A DNA stretch of 52,848 nt from an uncultured Geobacteraceae bacterium. GTDB lineage: Bacteria; Desulfobacterota; Desulfuromonadia; Geobacterales; Pseudopelobacteraceae. The stretch is from contig CAJAFV010000019.1 in NCBI GenBank assembly GCA_903939115.1, forward strand, positions 1 to 52,848, in the 5' to 3' direction. The notes below the pieces were generated by a model, which saw only the letters and a program-made list of their open reading frames with translations, had not been told where the DNA came from and did no database searches. Below are positions 42,765-49,886 of this stretch, piece by piece; the stretch's first letter is position 1; each line of letters starts with the position of its first letter. A program made the translations under genes and the position numbers.

Positions 42765-43225
42765 TTTGTACCTTTAACGTCATACCAGAATTTGGCCTGG
42801 CGAATCTTGCCGTCCTTCAGCTGGAATTTGCACATAATCCCGTATTTGCCACCCTTTGAAAAATCAAAATCTGCGCCAAAATGCCCGTGCATCCCCACAA
42901 ACTCTTTTGTTTGAGCGGTTTTATCAGGATTTTGAACTTTAACCGTCACCGTCCCTTCAGTCAAAGCCTTACCGCTTCCGGCATCCTTAAAGGTTACCGA
43001 GATGTGGTGGGTCTCCTTGACATCATTTGGCATGTCCATACCCATCGCCTTCATGGCATCCGCCATGGTCTGGACATTAAAGGTCGCCTTGACACCGTCA
43101 ACAACTTCTTCGTGAGCGGAAGCCGGTTTGTGTTCCATCGTATGGCCGCTGTGATCTGTGGCAAAAACGACAATTGGTGAAGAGAGGGCAAGAATGACTG
43201 CTGACACTGCAATTAATTTTTTCAT
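42761..43225 (-). CDS. Periplasmic His/Met-rich protein, possibly YtkA-like
   Basis: 154 residues from the ATG at 43225 (AAAGGAGAT upstream). Signal peptide ending VVFA/TDH, then DHSGHTMEHKPASAHEE, a likely metal-binding His/Met stretch. A beta-rich domain (THHISVTFKDAGSGKALTEG; VGMHGHFGADFDFSKGGKYG) resembles YtkA/FixH-type folds. First gene of the leftward metal block, followed by the HMA protein with coupled translation. Exact family assignment is tentative; a copper- or iron-binding role is inferred from composition and context. Confidence 0.7.
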   Translation of the reverse strand: MKKLIAVSAVILALSSPIVVFATDHSGHTMEHKPASAHEEVVDGVKATFNVQTMADAMKAMGMDMPNDVKETHHISVTFKDAGSGKALTEGTVTVKVQNPDKTAQTKEFVGMHGHFGADFDFSKGGKYGIMCKFQLKDGKIRQAKFWYDVKGTK

Positions 43226-43321
43226 CGGTACGTATCTCCTTTGGCAGATATTACTTTCTGACCCAAACTTTGCAGATGCCGTGCCAACTAACAACTACAC
43301 GTTATTAAAGGGATAATTTTC

Positions 43322-43468
43322 ATGACAGAGGATATACGGCGACTGTTTGAGGACTATTCTACAACCATTGAAGGATATTCTTCAGCGCTGCAACCCTACA
43401 ATCAGAGCGGACATGAAAATATTTTACTTGCTTTTTGTTTTTTGACTCTATATTGTCCACACAATTAG
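43322..43468 (+). CDS. Candidate small ORF ahead of the riboswitches
   Basis: A 48-codon frame begins MTEDIRRLFEDYSTTIEGYS with AAAGGG eleven bases before the ATG and ends LYCPHN at TAG 43466-43468, about 20 bases before the first riboswitch. The N-terminal half looks protein-like (charged, amphipathic); the C-terminal half is hydrophobic. I do not recognise it. It could be a genuine small protein, the remnant of a longer gene, or chance. Confidence 0.3.
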   Translation: MTEDIRRLFEDYSTTIEGYSSALQPYNQSGHENILLAFCFLTLYCPHN

Positions 43469-43490
43469 TACACAACATATATTTGATTGC

Positions 43491-43575
43491 CACACGACAA
43501 TACTAAACTATCCGCGAGGATAGGACGGAAAGCCTACGGGTCTCTACGAGACAGCCGGGTCGCCGAAATATCGAA
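43491..43575 (+). ncRNA. GEMM-I riboswitch, copy 1 (cyclic dinucleotide)
   Basis: Matches the GEMM-I architecture: ACACGACAATACTAAAC, a P2 hairpin TATCCGCGAGGATA, the conserved GGACGGAAAGCCTACGGG, a P3 hairpin and CAGCCGGGTCGCCG with the tetraloop receptor. Aligning on AAAC, an A (in CAATACT) lies where Vc2 has G20, the residue that contacts the ligand. A at that site marks the GEMM-Ib/cGAMP type known in Geobacter; ligand preference is therefore inferred as 3',3'-cGAMP. A terminator overlaps its 3' part. Confidence 0.9.
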
Positions 43576-43602
43576 AAAACGATACGACGCCCCGGCTTTT
43601 TT
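43553..43602 (+). terminator. Expression-platform terminator of riboswitch copy 1
   Basis: AGCCGGG(T)CG pairs with CGACGCCCCGGCT across an inner TATCG/CGATA stem with an A6 loop, followed by TTTTTT. Its 5' arm is also part of the riboswitch, so ligand binding and termination are mutually exclusive folds, implying that ligand turns transcription on. Confidence 0.8.
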
Positions 43603-43667
43603 GTGTTCTAAATACGAAACAGGAGGTGACTCATCACAATCAGGTTTTAGCGCCTTTTAGGCGAACA

Positions 43668-43707
43668 TTTATACCGATCGGCTTCACACACCGGTAAGCG
43701 GTATAAA
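43668..43707 (+). other. Hairpin in the spacer between the two riboswitches
   Basis: A perfect 9-bp stem TTTATACCG (43668-43676) with CGGTATAAA (43699-43707) encloses a 22-base loop that has its own CGG/CCG pairing. A smaller CGCC/GGCG hairpin lies just before it (43651-43663), and an unused-looking AGGAGGTGA ribosome site is at 43621-43629. No ORF of note follows that site. Confidence 0.5.
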
Positions 43708-43719
43708 TCAAAGTAGTGG

Positions 43720-43803
43720 TACACGACAATACTAAACCATCCGCGAGGATGGGGCGGAAAGCCTATAGGGTCTCCATGAGACAGCCGGGTTGCCGAAATA
43801 TCG
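43720..43803 (+). ncRNA. GEMM-I riboswitch, copy 2 (cyclic dinucleotide)
   Basis: Second unit, very close to copy 1: TACACGACAATACTAAACC, P2 hairpin CATCCGCGAGGATG, GGGCGGAAAGCCTATAGGG, P3 GTCTCCATGAGAC and CAGCCGGGTTGCCGAAATAT. It again has A at the Vc2-G20 position by the same alignment. It lies about 135 bases before the cytochrome start and controls it through the following terminator. Confidence 0.92.
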
Positions 43804-43828
43804 CGAGATTTCGGTGACCCGGCTTTTT
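43792..43828 (+). terminator. Expression-platform terminator of riboswitch copy 2
   Basis: A stem of about 16 pairs with two wobbles joins GCCGGGTTGCCGAAAT and ATTTCGGTGACCCGGC, followed by TTTTTT. The 5' arm is shared with the riboswitch P1/P3 region, so the two structures compete. Two such units in series would give a steeper, low-leak response. Confidence 0.88.
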
Positions 43829-43938
43829 TGCGCCCATTTTCGGTTACCACCGAAGTCTACGAAACGTGAACAAACTGCGGACAATCCTATGCTGGGCCAT
43901 GGGAGTTGATCAGTAGAATGACTTTACAAGGAGATCTT

Positions 43939-46305
43939 ATGAAAAAACTGGTAAAAAGGGCTTATATAGCCGTAACAACTCTTTCACTGACGATTCTGTG
44001 CCTTATGCTGGCAGCGTGTGGTGGCGGTTCAGCAGGAGGCGTTTCGTCACAGGTTGTAAGCGGTACCGCCGCTGTCGGCGCTCCGTTGTCCGGACAAGTC
44101 AGCCTCAAGGATTCATCCTCGCCCCCGCTGCTAAAATCGACGGTAATTGGCAGTGACGGTTCCTTTGCTATTGATGTCACCGCCATGAAAGCACCCTATG
44201 TGCTGCAGGCAACCGGGCACGCCGACGGAACAGCGTATAAGCTGCACTCGTTTGCAGAGGGACCTGGAACCGCCAACATCAACCCGCTTTCCGATGTAAT
44301 CGTAGCCAGCGCCGCCGGCGATAACGAACCTTCGGATGTTTTCGAAAAAACGGATTCCGACAAAAATCACAAAATAAAGAGTAACTATTCGGAGATGCTA
44401 TCCATTTTAATGGCCAAGCTGCAGCCGCTCCTCAAACAGTACAGCGCAGAGAACACCAATCCGATCACATCCCGTTACATCGCCAATCATCTTGGTCTGG
44501 ATGATATGTTTGACCATGTAAAAATCACCGTGTCAAACGGAATACTTTCAATTATCAACACTAAATCCGGTGCGGTCATTTTCTCCGGCAAGGTAAGCGA
44601 CATTGCTAACGGCACCTTTGATGGCGGAGCATTGCCGCCCGTTGGCGCCGTCCCCGCAACCCCGACCGCCCTGACCGCTGTAGGCGGCACCGGGCAGGTG
44701 ACACTCTCCTGGACCTCCGTCAGCAATGCAACCTCTTATAATGTATACTACTCAACCACGTCTGGAGTAACTGCAACCAGCGGCACAAAGATCAGTTCAG
44801 TTTCCACCCCGTATATCCAGGTCGGACTGACGGCGAACACCACCTACTACTATGTGGTAACCGCTGTTAACAGTGTCGGTGAAAGCGCAGCCTCTGCCCA
44901 GGCTTCAGCTGTCACCGCATCAACTTTACCACTGCCGACAGCTCCAAACGCACCTGCCGGAGCAATCGCCACCGGAGGGACCACACAGGTGACCCTCTCA
45001 TGGGGCGCAGTCAGCACCGCCACGTCATATAATGTGTACTACGCCACTACCAGCGGCGTAACAAAGAGCAGCGGAACCAAGATCACCAACGCCACCACTC
45101 CTGCGGTACAGACCGGGCTGGCTGCCGGCACCACCTACTACTACATCGTCACGGCTGTAAACAGTGCCGGTGAGGGGGCAGCCTCGGTCCAGATTTCGGC
45201 GACGACCCTTCCTGCCGTACCGAGTGCTACTGCACCCGCTGCTCCGACCGGTGTCACTGCCGTTGGCGGTACGACCCAGACAACCATCTCCTGGCCTGTA
45301 GTGACAGGGGCTGACTCTTACAATGTGTACTGGTCGGCAACAAACGGTGTGACCAAAACCAGCGGCACGAAAGTAGCCGGAGTAACCAGCCCCTATGTCA
45401 AAACCGGACTTTCTGCCGGCACCACCTACTACTTCATCGTCACGGCAGCCAACAGTGTCGGCGAAAGTGCTGCTTCGGCCCAGGCCACGGCAACAACCAG
45501 TGCCCCATCTCTTGCGGTTCCGACCACTCCGACCGGCGTAACAGCTACCGGTGGCACAAATCAGGTATCCATCTCATGGCCTGCGGTACCAGGAGCTACG
45601 TCGTATAACCTCTACTGGGCAACAACATCGGGTGTTACCACCGCAGGAACTAAAATCACTACTGCCGCCGCCTCTTACATTCAAACCGGCCTTGCCGCAT
45701 CCACCACGTATTATTATATCGTGACTGCAGTCAATACGGCAGGTCAGAGCGTCGCATCGGCACAGGTCTCGGCGGCCACTAATGCACCAGTCGTAACGAT
45801 TCCTGTTGCACCTACCGGCGTTAGTGCTACCGGTGGGGCTAATCAGGTGAGCATCACCTGGACAGCTGCTTCCGGCGCCACCTCGTACAATATCTATTAC
45901 GCAACCACTTCAGGCGTTACAAAGACCAGTGGTGCAAAAATTACTAATGCCGCGAAACCGTATGTTCAGTCAGGACTTGCCGCCGGCACTACGTACTACT
46001 ACATCGTCACGGCTGTAAACAGTGCCGGCGAGGGTGCTGCGTCTAACCAGGCAAGCGCTGCCACGAATGCTCCTCCGGCACAAGCCTGCGGCTCGTGCCA
46101 TGCCATTCCTCCTGCAACAGGCCAGCACGATTTTCACGTCAACCAACAGGGCTTTGACTGCTCTACATGCCATGGTACAGGATACAGCAAAACTGCAGTA
46201 ACTGCAGCAACACACATGAACGGCACCGTCAATGTGAGTCTAAGCGCCTGGAATCCAACGACGCAAAGCTGCGCGGCTTATTGCCACGGCAGCAGGTCCT
46301 GGTAA
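43939..46305 (+). CDS. FN3-repeat lipoprotein with C-terminal c-type haem motifs
   Basis: 788 residues from the ATG at 43939, which has AAGGAGAT upstream. A lipobox (LMLAACGG) predicts an acylated, exported protein. Residues ~30-240 form an N-terminal domain I do not recognise. Five fibronectin type III repeats of ~90 residues follow, each with TSYN(V/L/I)YxxTTSGVT and TTYYYIVTAVN. The last ~75 residues hold CGSCH and CSTCH haem motifs and CAAYCH, a variant spacing seen in Geobacter multihaem proteins. Probably surface-exposed and involved in extracellular electron transfer. Under control of the tandem riboswitches. Confidence 0.88.
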   Translation: MKKLVKRAYIAVTTLSLTILCLMLAACGGGSAGGVSSQVVSGTAAVGAPLSGQVSLKDSSSPPLLKSTVIGSDGSFAIDVTAMKAPYVLQATGHADGTAYKLHSFAEGPGTANINPLSDVIVASAAGDNEPSDVFEKTDSDKNHKIKSNYSEMLSILMAKLQPLLKQYSAENTNPITSRYIANHLGLDDMFDHVKITVSNGILSIINTKSGAVIFSGKVSDIANGTFDGGALPPVGAVPATPTALTAVGGTGQVTLSWTSVSNATSYNVYYSTTSGVTATSGTKISSVSTPYIQVGLTANTTYYYVVTAVNSVGESAASAQASAVTASTLPLPTAPNAPAGAIATGGTTQVTLSWGAVSTATSYNVYYATTSGVTKSSGTKITNATTPAVQTGLAAGTTYYYIVTAVNSAGEGAASVQISATTLPAVPSATAPAAPTGVTAVGGTTQTTISWPVVTGADSYNVYWSATNGVTKTSGTKVAGVTSPYVKTGLSAGTTYYFIVTAANSVGESAASAQATATTSAPSLAVPTTPTGVTATGGTNQVSISWPAVPGATSYNLYWATTSGVTTAGTKITTAAASYIQTGLAASTTYYYIVTAVNTAGQSVASAQVSAATNAPVVTIPVAPTGVSATGGANQVSITWTAASGATSYNIYYATTSGVTKTSGAKITNAAKPYVQSGLAAGTTYYYIVTAVNSAGEGAASNQASAATNAPPAQACGSCHAIPPATGQHDFHVNQQGFDCSTCHGTGYSKTAVTAATHMNGTVNVSLSAWNPTTQSCAAYCHGSRSW

Positions 46306-46358
46306 CACAGCGGGAACACACCACAGTGACGCATGAATAACCAATCAGTAATAACGAC

Positions 46359-46397
46359 AGAAGGGGCTCCTGATATCGGGGCCCCTTCTCTATTTCT
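46359..46397 (+). terminator. Terminator after the FN3 cytochrome gene
   Basis: A 9-bp stem AGAAGGGGC (46359-46367) with GCCCCTTCT (46381-46389) has inner pairing CC/GG and is followed by CTATTTCT. It lies between convergent genes and may work in both directions. Confidence 0.7.
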
Positions 46398-46472
46398 GTG
46401 TTGGCACCGGCCTCCGGAAATAATGCCGGATTCTGGCGCCAATTCTCCTCTGTCAAACCCGGCCCCAATTTG

Positions 46473-46994
46473 TCAGCGCTTGATCCGCTGCTCAAGCTCC
46501 AGGTCAAGCTGCTTCAACTGCTCCAGGCTTTGGCGCATCTCTTTGTTATCACGGCTTAGCGACAGGTTTTGTTCTTTAAGTGCCTTTAATTCACGTTGAC
46601 GATTTCGAAGTGCCTTGACCTCAACCAGGTGCGACAGCAGCTGAGCTGATTGCCTGGTCCAGATACTGTCTGGATATTTATCCGCCAACCGCTCCAGTAA
46701 CGTCTGAGCCCGCAGAAGACCTTTTCCCCCCTCTTCCTTCAGACTCAACAGCGCAAGACGAAAAAGCGCTTCGTCAGTAACACCGGCCCTTGGCTCACCA
46801 TCAACAACCTTTTCCAGAAGATTATGTGCCGGCTGCTCGTTCCCCGCACGAAGCTCCCTTATTCCCGCCTCCAGATTGCGTTCCTCTGTGCTTATTACAA
46901 AATGAGGCGTGCCCCTTTCAATACTTGCGCACCCTGAATTCATCATAATCAGAAACAACAGTAGCGCAGCGGACAAAGCACGCTCAGACTTCAT
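46473..46994 (-). CDS. QseG-like lipoprotein with C-terminal coiled coil
   Basis: 173 residues from the ATG at 46994, with GGAGG about 10 bases upstream. Signal and lipobox LIMMNSGCAS; a helical repeat domain of TPR-like character (EALFRLALLSLKEEGGKGLL, RLADKYPDSIWTRQSAQLL); then a coiled coil ending LEQLKQLDLELEQRIKR. That tail and plan match the QseG/YfhG lipoproteins encoded with NtrC-type two-component systems (QseE-QseG-QseF). Here the kinase and regulator lie just upstream with a GGDEF gene in between. The start overlaps the GGDEF gene by 11 bases. Confidence 0.75.
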   Translation of the reverse strand: MKSERALSAALLLFLIMMNSGCASIERGTPHFVISTEERNLEAGIRELRAGNEQPAHNLLEKVVDGEPRAGVTDEALFRLALLSLKEEGGKGLLRAQTLLERLADKYPDSIWTRQSAQLLSHLVEVKALRNRQRELKALKEQNLSLSRDNKEMRQSLEQLKQLDLELEQRIKR

Positions 46995-48381
46995 CAATTA
47001 CGGCCTCCTCTACAATGATATAATTGCTGCCGGTTGCCGCTTTAACGTGGTCTTTTACTCCGGCAGCGGCCGTAGCGATTTCGGCAGCCGTGGCATAATC
47101 ACCCGGACAACAGACCAGAGCCGCAATAGATATGGAGCCGAGTGGAAATAACCTCGGCACTCCATAGCGATCAACCCCGTCAATAACCCCGGCAGCGCGG
47201 TCCTCTTCAGAATAATACGCTGGAACCATGGCATCAAAATTTTTAATAATTTCCTGACAGAGCGCCTCTGCCTTGTCAGCGCTGACAATAGCGACAAAAT
47301 CGTCACCGCCGATATGCCCGACAAAGGCATCCGGGTCCTTGAGACGCGCCACGGCATCATAGATCAAACGACCGGTTTCCTTGAGTAATTCACTCGCCTT
47401 GATATAGCCATAGTGATCATTATATGACTTGAAATTATCAAGATCCATGTAGCACATGGTAAAAGGGGCACGTTCACGCAAACGCCGGTTCAAAGAGCGC
47501 TCAATGGCAATATTCCCGGGAAGCCGCGTCAGAGGACTGGCGTCAAGGCTCACCTGCTCCAGCTCCTTCAACCGCTCAGCCATACGCATAAAATCCTGAG
47601 CCAGAGAGCCGATTTCATCCCCTGGCGGGATGCCGGGGTCATGGCTGAAATCACCTGCGGCTATCCGGTGAGTTGCTCTCTGTAATTTGCCGATGGAAGT
47701 TGCAAAAGAGTAGATCATCAGGAAGGCTATCAGAAAAGCGGATGCGACGCCGCCGATTGCCAACCACGTAGAAAGCATGACCGTGCGCCGCTCCTGGTCC
47801 TCCGACTGTGCAAGTTTACGTTCCAGGGAAAATTGCTGTTCTTTTCTGAGCTGCCCTAAAGCATTATCGACTTTTTCAGACGCCTTCCGAAATTCTGATG
47901 GCAAAACATCCTGATCGGCAATAATTTTCTCTGCAAGGCCGGCATACCTGGCATATTCAGACTCCAGCGCCGTTAAAACCGGCCCCTGATTCCCATGCCT
48001 GATCAACGCCAACCCGTCAGTAAATCTGGCGGCATTGCGCAGATACAGTTCCCGAAATTCCGGTTGATGCAGAATTTGATATTTTCCGACAAGCCGGTCC
48101 TGAGCAAGCACCGTCTCATACAGCAAAAGAGTGGTAGTCGCTGCAGAAAGGTCATTACGAGCGATTTCATCTTCCATCATGCGAATCTGTCCCATACTGA
48201 CGACTGAATATATCAAAGCAGTCATCATAAAAAGGCCGCTGACCACAAAGCTGATGATCAGCTTTTGAATAAGCGTTAGACGGATGAGTTTAGAAGTCGG
48301 CAAAGTGGAAACCCCTGAGATGAAAGTACTTTTATTCATATGAACCGGTAGCTGCATGAGAATAGTGGCGGTGAAACGCAA
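46984..48381 (-). CDS. Membrane GGDEF protein, candidate Hypr (cGAMP-forming) nucleotide cyclase
   Basis: Up to 465 residues from a TTG at 48381; ATGs at 48357 and 48339 are alternatives and none has a clear Shine-Dalgarno. TM segments near 41-63 and 205-225 flank a ~140-residue sensor region, followed by HAMP (~225-275) and a GGDEF domain (~283-440). The active-site signature is GGDDF (residues 358-362) after DLDNFKSYND. At the position of PleD Asp344, in GYIKASELL, there is Ser330. Asp-to-Ser there is the change reported for GacA-type Hypr enzymes that make 3',3'-cGAMP. No RxxD inhibitory site at the usual spacing. Confidence 0.85.
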   Translation of the reverse strand: MRFTATILMQLPVHMNKSTFISGVSTLPTSKLIRLTLIQKLIISFVVSGLFMMTALIYSVVSMGQIRMMEDEIARNDLSAATTTLLLYETVLAQDRLVGKYQILHQPEFRELYLRNAARFTDGLALIRHGNQGPVLTALESEYARYAGLAEKIIADQDVLPSEFRKASEKVDNALGQLRKEQQFSLERKLAQSEDQERRTVMLSTWLAIGGVASAFLIAFLMIYSFATSIGKLQRATHRIAAGDFSHDPGIPPGDEIGSLAQDFMRMAERLKELEQVSLDASPLTRLPGNIAIERSLNRRLRERAPFTMCYMDLDNFKSYNDHYGYIKASELLKETGRLIYDAVARLKDPDAFVGHIGGDDFVAIVSADKAEALCQEIIKNFDAMVPAYYSEEDRAAGVIDGVDRYGVPRLFPLGSISIAALVCCPGDYATAAEIATAAAGVKDHVKAATGSNYIIVEEAVIDEV

Positions 48382-48518
48382 AAATCTTCAACACCATTGA
48401 CGCAGAGATGATACTAACGATTACAGCAAAACACAAGCAGTGACCTTCATAAATGTGCAATTAATTAAGGACATCATATAAATCAGATCCTTATCAGCCG
48501 CAATGACAGATCTGTATG

Positions 48519-49886
48519 TTAAGAACCAATAATTCCGTATTTTTCCATCCGATAGATGAGTGTGTGCCGGGGAATGAATAGAAATTTTGCCGCAGCGGTC
48601 TGATTCCAGCCACTCCGTTCAAGAGCCTCAACGACCACCTCCCGCTCCAATTGTTCCAGAGAATAGCCGCCTTCCGGCAGATTGACAACTTTTCCGGAGA
48701 TTTTTGAGGAACCGGACGTCATGCCGCCATTTAGTATTTTTTCTGAAAGATCATCAATGGTAATAGTATCACCACTACGCATTATCAGGAGACGTTCGAC
48801 AAGATTCTCAAGTTCACGGACATTCCCCGGCCACCGGTAGGAATTGAGAGCAGCGGCGGCACCTGCGGAAAAGGTTACTGAACCTGCTCCATGTTTTCCA
48901 CAAAAATAGCGTAACAACAGGGGAATGTCCTCACGTCTTTCCCGCAACGATGGCAGATGAATCGGGATGACCGCCAGGCGATAGTAAAGGTCCTCGCGGA
49001 ACGTAGCCTCGGCAAGCGCTTTATCCATATCTAGATTAGTGGCGGCCACTATCCGTACATCGAGTCTCTGTTCTTTTGTTCCGCCAACCGGCTCAATTAA
49101 CTTTTCCTGTAAAGCCCGCAGCAGCTTGGGCTGGAGCTCAATCGGCAACTCACCCACTTCATCCAGAAAGAGAGTACCGCCATCTGCCAGTAAAAACTTG
49201 CCGGCTTTGTCTTTGATGGCACCGGTAAACGCCCCTTTGACATGACCGAAAAGTTCACTTTCCAGGAGATCGCGCGGAATTGCAGCACAGTTGATGGCAA
49301 CAAAGGGCGCTTTAGAGCGACCGCTGTGGTGGTGGATCGAACGGGCAACCAGCTCTTTCCCGGTCCCCGACTCGCCGGTGATCAAAACCGACGCCTCACT
49401 GTCCGCTACCTTGCGAACGATCTCGAAAACCCGTTCCATACCTTTTGAGGATCCGACAATGGTCCGATAATCGGTCTTGTCTGCCAGCTCATCTTTCAAG
49501 CGCCTGTTTTCTACCGTCAACCCCCTGAACTGGAACGCCTTGGCAACGGTCAGGCGCAGTTCATCGCGGTTAAAGGGCTTGGTGATGTAGTCATACGCCC
49601 CGGCCTTCATTGCATCTACGGCGACATCTACCGTGCCAAAGGCGGTAACCATGATAACCAGCGTTTCAGGCGAGCGTTCCTTGATCGCCTTCAGCACCTG
49701 CATGCCGTCCATACCGGGCATCTTCATATCGGAGATCACCACTGCCGGGGCCTCTTCGGCAAAGAGGGCCAACCCCTCTTCACCACTCGCGGCGGACAGC
49801 ACCTGATAACCGGCATCCTGAAGGTTGTATTCCACGACGCGGCGCAGCGACACATCATCATCTATTACCAGGATTTTCTGTGTCAT
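48519..49886 (-). CDS. NtrC-family sigma54-dependent response regulator
   Basis: 455 residues. The receiver domain (1-115) has Asp9/Asp10 and phospho-acceptor Asp53 in VVISDMKMPG. The AAA+ domain (~145-380) has Walker A GESGTGKE and the sigma54-contact loop GAFTGA. The C-terminal Fis-type helix-turn-helix is SGWNQTAAAKFLFIPRHTLI. GAGGAAAA precedes the ATG, which overlaps the kinase stop by 4 bases. It activates sigma54 promoters; target unknown, but the adjacent GGDEF/lipoprotein genes are candidates. Confidence 0.95.
   Translation of the reverse strand: MTQKILVIDDDVSLRRVVEYNLQDAGYQVLSAASGEEGLALFAEEAPAVVISDMKMPGMDGMQVLKAIKERSPETLVIMVTAFGTVDVAVDAMKAGAYDYITKPFNRDELRLTVAKAFQFRGLTVENRRLKDELADKTDYRTIVGSSKGMERVFEIVRKVADSEASVLITGESGTGKELVARSIHHHSGRSKAPFVAINCAAIPRDLLESELFGHVKGAFTGAIKDKAGKFLLADGGTLFLDEVGELPIELQPKLLRALQEKLIEPVGGTKEQRLDVRIVAATNLDMDKALAEATFREDLYYRLAVIPIHLPSLRERREDIPLLLRYFCGKHGAGSVTFSAGAAAALNSYRWPGNVRELENLVERLLIMRSGDTITIDDLSEKILNGGMTSGSSKISGKVVNLPEGGYSLEQLEREVVVEALERSGWNQTAAAKFLFIPRHTLIYRMEKYGIIGS

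Noticed and set aside
43442..43483. Sigma70 promoter for the riboswitch-cytochrome transcript (TTGACT or TTGTCC boxes)
   Set aside because: The -10 candidates at proper spacing match poorly; several weak alternatives exist and none stands out.
43647..43850. 67-codon minus-strand frame overlapping riboswitch copy 2
   Set aside because: It is antisense to a well-supported structured RNA and has no ribosome site or recognisable protein features.
44640..46070. DNA-level tandem repeat or CRISPR-like array
   Set aside because: The periodicity of roughly 270 bases is the in-frame FN3 domain array; there are no short identical repeats with unique spacers. No CRISPR array was seen anywhere in the window.
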